A DNA stretch of 64,000 bases from Spirosoma radiotolerans (GCF_000974425.1 NZ_CP010429.1:4821501-4885500); one strand, 5' to 3'; counted from the stretch's first letter, positions 34,738-45,956 are shown. A program made the numbers and translations. The notes: generated from the sequence alone by a model not told the origin.

Positions 34738-37700
34738 TTAGCGGTTAATCGTCATGTATCGTACAAACTTGCGTCCGTCGCTGGTATTAATCACGTAGTA
34801 GTACGTTCCATCCGGCACTCCATTCGCATCCGAGCTGATGGAGATACCCTGATTTGGCTTACCGTCCCAATCATTGTGGTACTCGTCGTTTTTATAGACC
34901 AGGTGCCCCCAACGGTTGTATACTTCCAGGCTGACGGTCAGCCCGGCTGTGCCCCGAATGACGAACAGGTCGTTGACACCATCCCCGTTTGGCGAGAAGC
35001 CTTCCGGAATGAAGATCGACAGGAACGTTTGTGGCAAGTTCAGCGGAGTAGCCTCGCGCTCGTTCGAATCCGTTGGGTTATTATTGCCATTCAGATCAGG
35101 ATTCAACCCGCTCGTCGACACGTCGCTTACCTTACCTGATTTCGCCACTCCTTCAGCGTAGGCCGAGTTCAGGAAGGTAGTCGTGCTACCATTGCTAGCC
35201 ACATTGACAACCATCTGAAGCGTATCTACCTTACCCGCAGCTAACGTACTGGTGCTGTCGCCAAGAACCAGTACAGGGTCAGAACCGCCATTATAATTCG
35301 GGTTCAGCTTCAGCGCACTACCGGTAGAAGTTGTGAAAGGTGCTTTCACCAGGCTGAAGGTCGAGCCAGTCTGGCTATTGAAGACCTTCGATAGTGTGTC
35401 GCTAATACTCACATTCTTCAGATTCTCCGAACCGTAGTTTTTCACCACAATCTGGTAGGTAACATTGAAGCTACCATCCGTTTGCCGAACCGTATCCCGG
35501 ATGCTCATTGCCAGACCAATGTACGATGAGGTCGAGAGGCTATTCAGCGAAACCGGTGTTGGCGTGCTGTTGTTGCGTGGGTCAAGGTCATTGTCCGGAT
35601 CATTGTTGATACCAGCCGTTGACATATCGTTTACAACATCGTTCGTTGGCGTTAAGGCGGTTGCATCGGCAATGTTAAAGAATGTCAGCGAATCGGCATT
35701 CTTCACATTTACGCGAACCGTGAAGCTTAGCATGCTCTTGGCGCCTACGGCTAGCGTACTCATCGAATCGACCAGCATTTTAGTAACCAACCCTTGTCCT
35801 GTGTAGAGCGAATCGACGGCGAGGTTGCCGGTGCTCGTCACTTTAACGCGGTTGCTTACAATTAGCGCACCATGCCCAAACGCCTGAGACAGGTTGTCCA
35901 CTACCTGCACCTTCTTCAGTGGTACAGTTCCCATGTTGCTCAGCGTAATGGTGTACGGGATATCATAGATACCTTCTTCAACCAGTGTTGGTGTCCCAAC
36001 GGATTTAGCTACACCCAGCAATCCTTTTGGCAGATCGAAGCGAACCGTTGTTGAAACAGAACCAGCAGGAGCCGGGTCAATTCCGTTGTTCGAGATGTCT
36101 TTAACCACCTGACTCGAATCAGCCGTATGACCAACCACTGTAGCACTAGAGTAGAACGGACCATTGTTTCCGTTCGGTCTGACATTTACCGTGATCAACA
36201 CTGTATCCTGAACACCTGCCGCTAATTGGCTGGCACTTGTCAGAATGTTCGGTTGCGTGTTCCCGTTGAATCCAGCATTGGCGACTAACGTACTACCAGC
36301 ACCAACGACAGGGGCACCAACAACGCTGTAAGACGCTGGTGAAGCAAACGCCCGAACCAGGCTATCTGTCAGCACGACTCCTTTCAGATCGACATCACCA
36401 AAGTTCTTAAGCGTTGCTTTGTAGGTAATGTTGTACGAACTGTCGGGCAACGACTCTACTTTGACAACCGCCAGTGCCAGTCCAAGGCTTGGAGACTGGG
36501 TTGGCTGGGCGCCTAACGTGAAGGTTGAGAAGCCCATGTTATTGGTCGGATCGCCGTCATTATCGGGATCAGTATCACCACCATTGGTCGACATGTCCGT
36601 TACCAGCGTCAGACTGTTCATAGCCGATGCATTGGCTATATTCTTGAACGTCATGGTTGTATCGCCAGCCTTGCGTTTTACTATCACATCCAGTCTGAAG
36701 GTCTGCGAAGCACCGGGCAAAATCGTGCTCAATGTATCGAGTAGATGGAAGTTCGGTACCAGCCCGGTAAAGGCAGGGTTCGCTTTCAGAGTGGAGCCAG
36801 TCGCCAGCGTTACTTTCGCCGATTGGATCTGATTGGGTGCAAACGCATAGGCCAGATCATCCGTCACCTTGACATTGTGCAGGGTGTCATCGCCAAAGTT
36901 CGTTGCCAGGAAGCTATACGAAACCTTGATGAGTGAATCGCCTACCGCCACTGGCTGACCCAGTACCGCTTTCGCTAAACCGATCTGGCTGGCGCGGTGT
37001 GTCGATGTATCTCTCACCGTTACGCTCGATGTGTTGTTCGCCAGGTTGGTGTCTTTATTGTCGAGGTACGTAATCTCGGCTTTGTTCACCACTTGTTCTC
37101 CTTTGATCGTCACGCGGGCAGCAAAGACGATCTGTTCAGACTGTCCGGCTTTCAGGCTATCAATCCGTTTGGTGATCACACCGTTCGATACTTTATAGCT
37201 GGCTTGTGAAGCTGGCAGTAACTCCAGTCCTTTCGGTAGAATATCCCGAACATCGATGTTGTGAGCCGTGTGTGGTCCTGCGTTGCTTACCGTAATGGTA
37301 TACGTGACAGGAGCCCCATTTTTCACAAAGGCCGTGCTGGCTAGTTTAGCAATGCTCACGTCGGTGGCCAGTGTATCGGTAGCGCAGTTGAAGACTTTCA
37401 CAACTACTTTAACCGGTGCACTTAAACAACCCGAGGCACTCCGCTCAACGATCCAGTAGCTGCCTTCGCAAACCGAGTCTGGCCGGATAACGATGTTCGA
37501 GGTATTGCACTCGCAAATCCGATAAATGTAGGAACTACCTGCCGTCGTCGTCGACAACGCTTTCGTTAAGTCGACGATTTTAGACGGGCACTCATTCCGC
37601 AGGTTAGACACAATTGGTGTCTTAACCGGTTCAGCAACATTTACCGTTACAGGCTCCGATTTGACCGAGCTACAGCCTTTCGGGTCAAATAACTGAACAT

Positions 37701-40700
37701 CATACACCCCGCTTGTTTTCACGACGATGGATGGTGTCGTTGCATTATTGCTCCATTTGTATCCCGAAGCACCAGCCGGTGCTTTCAGGGTTACAGAGTC
37801 ACCAAAGCAAAGTTTAGTGCCACCCACTACCGTGATTACGGGTACAGATTTGATACCGTCAATTGTCAACAACATATCGTCTTTGGCAACCGGGCAGGCT
37901 GCGTTGTTGGTGCTTACCGACAGTGTCAGGGTTACTTTACCCGACAGGATGTCTTCCGTACTAGCCGTGTAGACGGCGTTCAACGCATATGAGTTATCGA
38001 AAGACCCGCTACCACTAGTAGTCCAGTGAGCGGTTTTACCCGCGCCACCCATGGAACCATTCAACTGATATGTTTTCGTTGCACAAACGCTGGCGTCTGC
38101 ACCCGCATTTGCTGTCGCCGGATTCTGCGTATCGCAAGGCGTTGGTTCATTACAGGTGTTAATCTGCACATGAATCGCAACGGGCAGGCTCAAACAGCCA
38201 TTGACCGTTTTCTCAACCACGTAATACGTTCCTGTACCGACCGCTGCAGGGTTAGCCACTTTCGAAGCACTGCTCAGCGTAGCATCCGTGTAGTATTCAA
38301 ATACACCACCGGTTGTTGCGGCTTTGCTGGTCACTGCGGTAGCCAGATCGACGGTTACGAACGGGCAGGCATTCGTTTTATCGACCACTACGGGTTGCGG
38401 TACTTTCGGCAACACCGTTACGGCGATCGCGTTCGATGGAGCACTCTTACACTGGTTCGAGTTGCAGCACTGTGCCGTGATGGTCGTGGAGCTGGCCAGG
38501 GACACTGTGATCGATGAGCCAACCTGATTGTTCGACCAGGTCACGTAACTGTTTGGCGAGCAACCTTGAGCAACCAGGGTCACTGGTGTACCGAAGCAAG
38601 TTGTCGTGCTGGCGGTTGACCCAATGATGGAGATTGTTGGAGCGGCCGGAACACCAACCTTAATGGTCGTGTAGGCAGACCATTCACCTTCACATTCGCC
38701 CACTTTGCACTTCACGCGGTAGCTCACATCGGCCGTTGGAGTTATTGTGAGCGTACTGCCAACGGTCTTATTGTCGGACCAGATGTATGTACCTCCTACA
38801 CAGCCTGTTGCCGTCAACGATACCGTTTCGCTTACGCAAACAGCCGGTGAGTTACTCACAATGATTGGGATAGCCAGCGCACCTAGCGTAATGTGCACGC
38901 TTGCCGATGGTACACTTGTGCACCCATCAACTGTACAGGTAGCCGTCAGCGTCTTGTCGCTGTAAATCGCTTTCGAGTAGGTAGTTCCTACTGTACCGTC
39001 AGACCAGTTTACGGTACCACCGGTACAACCCGTAGCGGTCAGCGATACCAGACCACCGTTGCAAACCGTGAGGGATGGGCCACTCGATAACGTTGGCGGG
39101 TTAACTACGCTCACCTTCACCTTGGCGCCCGCTACATCCAGGCTGGCACACTTGGTACCAATCAGTTGCAGCACATCCGTAGCTGTGGTAATGCCTGGTT
39201 TGACGACCGACAGATCAAGGTAGTTCTTATCCGTTGCGTTGGCATTGTAGACCAGTGTATGGATGGTGTAGTCTGCCGCAGTTGATGGGACAACAAACTG
39301 TGGTGTCGAGCTGGTTTGCTGAACAATTTTCTCAGCTCCTTTCGTCAACACATACAGAATAGAGTAACCCGCTGGCTGTACTAAACCGCCATTTAGGGAA
39401 GCCCCAATCGTTACTGTTGTGCTGGATCCTCCGCACACCGTTGGATTCACGGCAACCAGCGTTCCGGCTTTAGCCGAGCAGTCGCCGGGGTTAACGATAA
39501 TCGTTATTGACGGATCGCTCAGACATTCTCGGAACTGACACTGTGCGTAATAAGTCTGCGTACCTTCTGGCCGCACGACGATAGACGTACCTTTGTTGTT
39601 CCCGTTAATGTCATTGGCTGACCAGATCACGGTACCGGCGCAACCAGATGCCGACAGGGTAACCGTGCTGCCTGGCTCAACAACCGTAGCCGAAGCGGTA
39701 ATGGTTGGGGCAGCTACTGGAATTACCGTAATGGTGTAGGGCTGCGTACTTGCGCTTTTGCAGACACCATCCTGACAATATACAGTATAGCCAGTGGTTA
39801 CCGTTGGGGACACAATGATACTGGTTGTGGTTTCACCTGTACTCCAGTAAGGCGTACCCTGGCAGTCCTTCACCGACAGCTTCACGTGTTCACCCGGACA
39901 GATCGTATCCGCACTACACAAGCAACGAACGATGGATGGCGTTGGTGTTGGCGTCACGTTTACGTTGATCACATTCGACTTCCCGGTCCCGCACTGGGTG
40001 CCAACCTGGCAAAGTGCGTAGAACTCGTGGTTGGTCGGTGTTGCCGTTACCGAAACTACCGATCCCGTCTGGCCGTCAGACCATTTCACGGTACCACCGG
40101 TACAACCCGTAGCGGTCAGCGATACCAGACCACCGTTGCAGACGGCTAAGGTAGAAGCCGTGACAACCGGTGCTGGAGACGTAGACGAGCTAACGCTTAC
40201 ACGAACCTTGTTCGAGGCTTCGCTTTCACAAGTACCCTGCTTACAGGTTGCATAGTATTCGACCGTACTCGTTGGGTAAATGTCGATGCTCGCACCGATT
40301 TTATCAACCCCATGCCACTGCACCGTGCCAGCGCAGCCTTTTGCGGTGAGGGTTAATTTATTGCCACTACAGAGTGTTGTGCTGCTTGCCGAAATAATCG
40401 GGGTTGCTGGTGTCACTACGGTGATGTTTACCGTATTTGACTGAGCGCTCAGGCAAGTGCGGTATTTACACTGCGCGAAGTAGCTGATGTTAGCCATCGG
40501 ATATACCGTGATGCTCGGACCCGTTTGGCCATTTACGTTCCAGACAACCGTTCCGTTACAATCAGCCGCCGTTAAGGTAACTGCGCCCTTTGCACAGATC
40601 GTATCAGCGCTGGCGGTTACCGTTGGGATAACTGGCGCCACAATGTTGATCGTATATATGGCTGACGACTTACTTACACAAGCACCATTCTTACAATATA

Positions 40701-43700
40701 CCGAGTAGGTGTTGTTGCCAATGGTTGGCGTCACAACAATACTGCTCGTCGTAGCGGTTGTGCTATTCCAGACGGGCGTTCCAACACAATTTTCAACCGT
40801 TAGTGTCAGCGTTTCGCCTGGGCAAACAACGCTTGTACTACAAACGATCGTCGGTGTCGGGATATCCGTTGCAATATTAATCGTTTTTGTAGCTGGGCTA
40901 CTCAAACAGCTGCCCTGACGGCACTGAGCGGTATAGGTCGTTTTACCATAGGGCGTTACCACGATTGACGTACCGGTTTGGGCCTTATCAGACCATTCTA
41001 TTACACCACCCTCGCAACCTGATGCCGTTAGGGTCACGGATGTGCCTGGGCAAACATTGTCTGCGCTGGCTGTAATCGTTGGCGTTTTCGGATCCAGTAC
41101 GACCACCGTAATTGGGTTCGATGCTGCACTTACGCAGTTCCCAACCACACAAACGGCCGTATAGGTAGTCGTCATTGCAGGTGTTGAGAAGATCGTCAAC
41201 CCTGTTTTTCCATCCGACCATTTTACTATACCATCAGCACATCCGGTAGCACTCAGCGTCGTTGTTCCACCTTTGCAAATCTCGGAGATAGCACAGAGGA
41301 TCGTTGGGGGCTGAACCACACAGGTATTGACATCGATGGTAACGGACGACGTATCGTTTTGAGGATATTTCGGATCGTTATCCGGGCTATAGATGATCGC
41401 CGTATTTTTGATGGAACCTGCCTTGACAACGGTCGCTTCAATCAGCAAATTACGATTCGATCCATTCGTCATTGTACCGATGGTCCAGATACCCGTTGCC
41501 GGGTTGTACTGTCCAGCGGGTGTCGAACTTACGTACGTCAATGAAGTTGGTAATACGTCGCTTATATTGACACTGGTAGCCGTGATTGGGCCATTGTTCG
41601 TTGCCGTGATCGCGTAGGTAATTTTCTGGCCTATACTATACGGCCCTGGGGTCACTACCGTTTTCACGACGGCCAGATCAGCCAGACATGTGCCGACCGA
41701 GATCGTCAGCGATGTACGGGTGCTTACACAACCGGCATCCGTGAAGGATTCAGCATAGTACACAACGGCACCTGCTTTCGTGGGCGTGACAACCAGTTTA
41801 CCGCCACTCTGGGTTGTACCAATCAGCTTACCATCCTGGTCGTACCAGTTGATTTTGGCACCCGGGGCAAAGCCAATCAGCTTAGTGCTGCTTCCCTGGC
41901 AAACCAGTGTATCATCGCAGGCAACGTTTACAGGAGCGGCTGGCCGTGCATTAATCTTAGCAATCAATGAGCTGGCAGCCGACTGACAAATACCACCTGG
42001 TCCATCCGGATCATTGGTCGTTGCCGTTAACAGGACATTCCCTGTTGTAATATCGGCTGTCGAAGGTGTGTATGTTGTTGTCAGACTGGTTGGATTACCA
42101 AATGTACCTGTACCATTCGTTGCCCATATAACGCTTGTGGCCGAACCAGAGAGAACCGCTTTGACCGGAATAACATCCCCAGCACACACGGTCACGCCTG
42201 GACCGACATTCACGCCCGCAACATTTTGACAATTACAGTCAACAATGCCAACCGTCAATACCGCTGGGCTGCTATAGCAATTGCCTGATTTTGCAAAGAG
42301 GTAATATTGACCAGCGCCAACAGCCGTCAGGTTAGTTACCCGTGTTGATGTCGACCGATTTATGCTCGTATACCACTCGTAAGTAATACCTGTAGCGGAG
42401 TTGCTAACATTAATCTTAGTTAGATCAACCGTCGTTGCCGGACACGTATTTTGTACATTGACCAGAATGGTCGGCGTTGGCACCGTTGTAACCGTTATAG
42501 TAACTGGCTTACGGGCGCTCTTACATCCCCCTTCTGTTGTCACCTCAACGTAGTAGGTTGTCGTCATCGTTGGGTGGACCGAAACCGGCACTCCAGTGTC
42601 AACCGTAGCAAAGGCTGTTCCATCCGTTGGCGTTAAGTACCAACAGATTTTAGCACCCGGAACAGGCGTTGACGCAATCAGTTGCGTTGTGTCGCCATTA
42701 CAGATCGTTGCATCATTCGATACGACTACGCTAAAGTCAGTTGGGCATGATGGATAGAAACCAGCGTCCAGGTTTGGGTTGTTCTCCCCCGCTGCCAGAG
42801 TCACCGACCGGGTCTGCCCCGTAGCCGGGTTGGCATCACTGTCCTTGGCATCGTTGCCCCCCACCAGAGCCGAGGTGGAGACGTACCCCGTTGGAGTCAC
42901 AAAGCTTACCGAGTAAGGAACACCCGGTGTCAGGCCTGTGAAGGAGTAGATACCTGAACTGTTGGTGGTGGTGGAGGCAATGGGCGTGTTGGTCCCATTC
43001 AGTAAGACAACCACCACTCCGGGTATGCCCGGTTCACCTCCGTCCTGAATGCCATTCTTGTTGGTATCCACAAACACAAAGTCGCCTAAGCTGGCCGAGG
43101 GAATGTAGAATCCAGCATCCAGTGTGGGGTTGAACTCTCCATTAGCCAGCGTCACCGACTGGGTCTTGCCCGTGATGGGGTCAGCGTCCGAGTCTTTGGT
43201 GTCATCGCTACCTGCGTTGGCCAGCGTAGCGGTGTAATTGGCTGGGGCCGTGAAGCCCACCGAATAGTTGTTGCTGCTGCCAGCGGTCAAGCCCGTGAAC
43301 GAATAGAAGCCGCTGGAGTTGGTCGTAGTCGTTAACGACGTTGCGCCATTAACATATAAGGTTACCAGCACATTGCCCAGACCCGGCTCTCCGCTATCCT
43401 GAATGCCATTCTTATTCAAGTCAATAAACACAAAGTCACCCAGCCCCGCCGAGGGAAGGTAGAAACCAGCGTCCAGGTTTGGGTTGTTCTCCCCCGCTGC
43501 CAGAGTCACCGACCGGGTCTGCCCCGTAGCCGGGTTGGCATCACTGTCCTTGGCATCGTTGCCCCCCACCAGAGCCGAGGTGGAGACGTACCCCGTCGGA
43601 GTCACAAAGCTTACCGAGTAAGGAACACCCGGTGTCAGGCCTGTGAAGGAGTAGATACCTGAACTGTTGGTGGTGGTGGAGGCAATGGGCGTGTTGGTCC

Positions 43701-45057
43701 CATTCAGTAAGACAACCACCACTCCGGGTATGCCCGGTTCACCCCCGTCCTGAATGCCATTCTTGTTGGTATCCACAAACACAAAGTCGCCTAAGCTGGC
43801 CGAGGGAATATAGAATCCAGCATCCACGGTTGGATTATTACGGGCTGTACTGGACGTTGGCTGACTTGTATCAATGGTATAAACGCCCGTAAATCCACCT
43901 ACACCTGCATCGCTATCCAGATCATCTGGAACACCGGCGGCATTGGCAGTTGTCGATTGATAATTTGTTGGCGCAATGAATCGAACAACATAACTACCAT
44001 CGGTAAGACTATCGAACAAATATTTACCACCACCAGCGGTAATCGTCGAATCTAGCTTTGTTGTCCCAAGCTGATCGTATAAATATACTTTTACACCATC
44101 TATACCTGGTTCTCCTGCTGATTGAGCACCATCTTTATTTACGTCATTAAATACGTAATCACCCAGGCTACCATACGGACCCTGAATGACCTGAATGTCA
44201 CAGCAATTTGTCGCCGGACAACCCGTGCGATAGGTTACAAACCGATAGGTACCTGTACTTTTGATTGTCAATGAGAGGTCGCTGTTCACCTCAGCAAGTG
44301 AGGTTGATACGGCCGATGTACTAATCGGCACATCGTTGCGATACCACACAATCTGGTCGTAGCCAGATGGGATCGTTACGGTATATTCGTCACCAGGGTA
44401 CCAGAGAATAGGAACCGAAAAACAGACTGCATCGTAGTCATCTTCGGTCAAACTCTGATTATTGGGGATTGAATTCGAATCTGTCTGGCCAGCGGCTACA
44501 ACTTCCGCCTTATTAAACCAAACGCCCTGTTGTTGTACAGTTGCCTTTAACGTTAATACGGCGGAGTCACCCGGAACGATCAATGGGGTGTTCCAGATAC
44601 CCGTATTAGCATCGTATGTACCCGCACCGCGGACGACACTGGCAGAACCAGGCACATACGCCACTCCCCCGCTCGGTAACTCTTCCTTAACAGACACCGA
44701 AGTAGCGGTAATTGAGCCAGGCGCATTCGCTACGATAATTGTATACGTAACAACGTCCCCAATTTTCGGTGCCTGGCTACTGATTGCATTGTGAAGACTT
44801 AAATTGATTGTTGGGGTCTGCGCTTGTGACGATGAGCTTACCAGCCAAAGCATTAGTAGACTCAGCACCGAACAAGCCCCCTTCCCAAGGGATAGAGACA
44901 TGCCCTGAGACGTGCAGGTAAATGCGGATAGCAGCTCCAAAAAGCTGCTCTTCCTTACTCGCTTCGGTCTCAGCGGCACAGTCCCTCCACCTGTGTCTGC
45001 CACCGCCTGTGGGTGATCTCCGTGAATTAATTTTTTTAGTATAAATTGCTCATTCAT
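34738..45057 (-). CDS. Giant mosaic surface adhesin with T9SS type B C-terminal domain
   Basis: From the ATG at 45057 the protein is about 3439 residues. The start is chosen because a -7 box (45069-45076) lies just upstream; an ATG at 44901 and an open frame back to 45423 are alternatives. A long N-terminus leads to a signal core, SVLSLLMLWLVSSSSQAQ. Next come a DUF11 domain (about 80-190), four SdrD-type B-like modules (about 290-765; GDFVFVDTNKNGIQDGGEPG), about a dozen 75-95-residue immunoglobulin/PKD-like repeats with paired Cys (CPGTSVTLTASGC type), a second DUF11 near 1120-1240, five DUF11-like repeats from about 2550 to 3340, and the sorting domain (IPEGFSPNGDGVNDLFVIRG to FVRYMTINR). 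It should be exported by T9SS and shown on the surface for adhesion or gliding. The SdrD modules may bind calcium. Two modules are near-identical at the DNA level. Confidence 0.92.
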   Translation of the reverse strand: MNEQFILKKLIHGDHPQAVADTGGGTVPLRPKRVRKSSFLELLSAFTCTSQGMSLSLGKGACSVLSLLMLWLVSSSSQAQTPTINLSLHNAISSQAPKIGDVVTYTIIVANAPGSITATSVSVKEELPSGGVAYVPGSASVVRGAGTYDANTGIWNTPLIVPGDSAVLTLKATVQQQGVWFNKAEVVAAGQTDSNSIPNNQSLTEDDYDAVCFSVPILWYPGDEYTVTIPSGYDQIVWYRNDVPISTSAVSTSLAEVNSDLSLTIKSTGTYRFVTYRTGCPATNCCDIQVIQGPYGSLGDYVFNDVNKDGAQSAGEPGIDGVKVYLYDQLGTTKLDSTITAGGGKYLFDSLTDGSYVVRFIAPTNYQSTTANAAGVPDDLDSDAGVGGFTGVYTIDTSQPTSSTARNNPTVDAGFYIPSASLGDFVFVDTNKNGIQDGGEPGIPGVVVVLLNGTNTPIASTTTNSSGIYSFTGLTPGVPYSVSFVTPTGYVSTSALVGGNDAKDSDANPATGQTRSVTLAAGENNPNLDAGFYLPSAGLGDFVFIDLNKNGIQDSGEPGLGNVLVTLYVNGATSLTTTTNSSGFYSFTGLTAGSSNNYSVGFTAPANYTATLANAGSDDTKDSDADPITGKTQSVTLANGEFNPTLDAGFYIPSASLGDFVFVDTNKNGIQDGGEPGIPGVVVVLLNGTNTPIASTTTNSSGIYSFTGLTPGVPYSVSFVTPTGYVSTSALVGGNDAKDSDANPATGQTRSVTLAAGENNPNLDAGFYPSCPTDFSVVVSNDATICNGDTTQLIASTPVPGAKICWYLTPTDGTAFATVDTGVPVSVHPTMTTTYYVEVTTEGGCKSARKPVTITVTTVPTPTILVNVQNTCPATTVDLTKINVSNSATGITYEWYTSINRSTSTRVTNLTAVGAGQYYLFAKSGNCYSSPAVLTVGIVDCNCQNVAGVNVGPGVTVCAGDVIPVKAVLSGSATSVIWATNGTGTFGNPTSLTTTYTPSTADITTGNVLLTATTNDPDGPGGICQSAASSLIAKINARPAAPVNVACDDTLVCQGSSTKLIGFAPGAKINWYDQDGKLIGTTQSGGKLVVTPTKAGAVVYYAESFTDAGCVSTRTSLTISVGTCLADLAVVKTVVTPGPYSIGQKITYAITATNNGPITATSVNISDVLPTSLTYVSSTPAGQYNPATGIWTIGTMTNGSNRNLLIEATVVKAGSIKNTAIIYSPDNDPKYPQNDTSSVTIDVNTCVVQPPTILCAISEICKGGTTTLSATGCADGIVKWSDGKTGLTIFSTPAMTTTYTAVCVVGNCVSAASNPITVVVLDPKTPTITASADNVCPGTSVTLTASGCEGGVIEWSDKAQTGTSIVVTPYGKTTYTAQCRQGSCLSSPATKTINIATDIPTPTIVCSTSVVCPGETLTLTVENCVGTPVWNSTTATTSSIVVTPTIGNNTYSVYCKNGACVSKSSAIYTINIVAPVIPTVTASADTICAKGAVTLTAADCNGTVVWNVNGQTGPSITVYPMANISYFAQCKYRTCLSAQSNTVNITVVTPATPIISASSTTLCSGNKLTLTAKGCAGTVQWHGVDKIGASIDIYPTSTVEYYATCKQGTCESEASNKVRVSVSSSTSPAPVVTASTLAVCNGGLVSLTATGCTGGTVKWSDGQTGSVVSVTATPTNHEFYALCQVGTQCGTGKSNVINVNVTPTPTPSIVRCLCSADTICPGEHVKLSVKDCQGTPYWSTGETTTSIIVSPTVTTGYTVYCQDGVCKSASTQPYTITVIPVAAPTITASATVVEPGSTVTLSASGCAGTVIWSANDINGNNKGTSIVVRPEGTQTYYAQCQFRECLSDPSITIIVNPGDCSAKAGTLVAVNPTVCGGSSTTVTIGASLNGGLVQPAGYSILYVLTKGAEKIVQQTSSTPQFVVPSTAADYTIHTLVYNANATDKNYLDLSVVKPGITTATDVLQLIGTKCASLDVAGAKVKVSVVNPPTLSSGPSLTVCNGGLVSLTATGCTGGTVNWSDGTVGTTYSKAIYSDKTLTATCTVDGCTSVPSASVHITLGALAIPIIVSNSPAVCVSETVSLTATGCVGGTYIWSDNKTVGSTLTITPTADVSYRVKCKVGECEGEWSAYTTIKVGVPAAPTISIIGSTASTTTCFGTPVTLVAQGCSPNSYVTWSNNQVGSSITVSLASSTTITAQCCNSNQCKSAPSNAIAVTVLPKVPQPVVVDKTNACPFVTVDLATAVTSKAATTGGVFEYYTDATLSSASKVANPAAVGTGTYYVVEKTVNGCLSLPVAIHVQINTCNEPTPCDTQNPATANAGADASVCATKTYQLNGSMGGAGKTAHWTTSGSGSFDNSYALNAVYTASTEDILSGKVTLTLSVSTNNAACPVAKDDMLLTIDGIKSVPVITVVGGTKLCFGDSVTLKAPAGASGYKWSNNATTPSIVVKTSGVYDVQLFDPKGCSSVKSEPVTVNVAEPVKTPIVSNLRNECPSKIVDLTKALSTTTAGSSYIYRICECNTSNIVIRPDSVCEGSYWIVERSASGCLSAPVKVVVKVFNCATDTLATDVSIAKLASTAFVKNGAPVTYTITVSNAGPHTAHNIDVRDILPKGLELLPASQASYKVSNGVITKRIDSLKAGQSEQIVFAARVTIKGEQVVNKAEITYLDNKDTNLANNTSSVTVRDTSTHRASQIGLAKAVLGQPVAVGDSLIKVSYSFLATNFGDDTLHNVKVTDDLAYAFAPNQIQSAKVTLATGSTLKANPAFTGLVPNFHLLDTLSTILPGASQTFRLDVIVKRKAGDTTMTFKNIANASAMNSLTLVTDMSTNGGDTDPDNDGDPTNNMGFSTFTLGAQPTQSPSLGLALAVVKVESLPDSSYNITYKATLKNFGDVDLKGVVLTDSLVRAFASPASYSVVGAPVVGAGSTLVANAGFNGNTQPNILTSASQLAAGVQDTVLITVNVRPNGNNGPFYSSATVVGHTADSSQVVKDISNNGIDPAPAGSVSTTVRFDLPKGLLGVAKSVGTPTLVEEGIYDIPYTITLSNMGTVPLKKVQVVDNLSQAFGHGALIVSNRVKVTSTGNLAVDSLYTGQGLVTKMLVDSMSTLAVGAKSMLSFTVRVNVKNADSLTFFNIADATALTPTNDVVNDMSTAGINNDPDNDLDPRNNSTPTPVSLNSLSTSSYIGLAMSIRDTVRQTDGSFNVTYQIVVKNYGSENLKNVSISDTLSKVFNSQTGSTFSLVKAPFTTSTGSALKLNPNYNGGSDPVLVLGDSTSTLAAGKVDTLQMVVNVASNGSTTTFLNSAYAEGVAKSGKVSDVSTSGLNPDLNGNNNPTDSNEREATPLNLPQTFLSIFIPEGFSPNGDGVNDLFVIRGTAGLTVSLEVYNRWGHLVYKNDEYHNDWDGKPNQGISISSDANGVPDGTYYYVINTSDGRKFVRYMTINR
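42755..43121 (-). repeat. Internal duplication, copy A (SdrD-type module 4 of the adhesin)
   Basis: This 367-base stretch matches 43460-43826 at a constant offset of 705 bases, with about three differences by eye. It encodes one whole SdrD-type B-like module plus its junction. Confidence 0.9.
43460..43826 (-). repeat. Internal duplication, copy B (SdrD-type module 2 of the adhesin)
   Basis: Partner of 42755-43121. The module between them (about 43122-43459) shares the fold but differs in many bases, so the pair was made or homogenised recently. Confidence 0.9.
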
Positions 45058-45068
45058 TGGATGTTGCG

Positions 45069-45076
45069 CAAAATTA
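45069..45076 (-). promoter_or_regulatory. -7 box TAATTTTG just upstream of the adhesin start
   Basis: Minus-strand TAATTTTG fits TAnnTTTG and ends 11 bases before the ATG at 45057, implying a very short leader. It is the main reason for choosing that start. Confidence 0.4.
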
Positions 45077-45956
45077 GTAGAGGCTTTTTGTGAATGGTGG
45101 GTTCGAAAACCAGATGGGCTCAAACCAGGTATATCAGGCGGCTCGCCATCAAACCTGCCAAATTCATCAGATAGACACTCTGCACTGTCAGAAGAGGTGG
45201 TTGTCGTTGTCGCCAACAACTTAACCGTGTGTGAAGACATAGATTTCTCCAGGGACAGTAATGGTCCATGCAGTGCTCCCAGAATATAACTGATTAACCG
45301 TCCGGTAAAGGCAACTACCTGATTTTGCCGACCAACTGACAAGCCATAGCCGGTTGCTGATCTAGCACGAGTCAATGGCTTGAAACGGGTTTTATATAGC
45401 GTAGATACTTCTTCCATCTGCAACTTAATTTTGGACGGTTTACTGTTTGCAAATTGAGAGCTGCAGGTTCATAAATAATTCAGACCGACGGACCGGCAAT
45501 TGGTCACGGTTTATTACTCAGCAATCCAGGGGCTCTTATGCTCCCTTAGAATTCAACTAAAACTATGCCAAACCACACTTTTGCCTATGGGCTTGCCGTT
45601 AATAACCATTAATAGCCTAGTTATTAAGGCATTATAACATGATTGACCATTCATACAGTTGAACTATCAGACACTTATTAGCCAATTACCTGGAATGGGT
45701 TGATCATGAAGATGGTGGCAGGAGATTAGCGAAAACTATGCCAAGTGTGAAATATTCATTTATATTTTGGTTACTTACTTCAATTAAGGCGGCTCAAGGA
45801 GGATGACCTAGTGGTGTCTATTAACCAACTTGATAGGATAAAGAGAGGAAAAGAGGAAGATGGCAGTCATTTTCACCTACTGCCTGTTATGGGTGGGCGA
45901 ATATAGATATGAAGCAGGGTAGTATCGTACCTATTTATTGTTCGGTGGTGTGATGA

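Noticed and set aside
34738-45057. Tandem repeats suggesting a CRISPR array
   Set aside because: The repeats are long protein modules in one reading frame, not short repeats with spacers.
45058-45423. N-terminal extension of the giant adhesin by 122 codons
   Set aside because: No signal peptide, mixed composition, and a promoter box lies at 45069-45076, so translation from 45057 is preferred.
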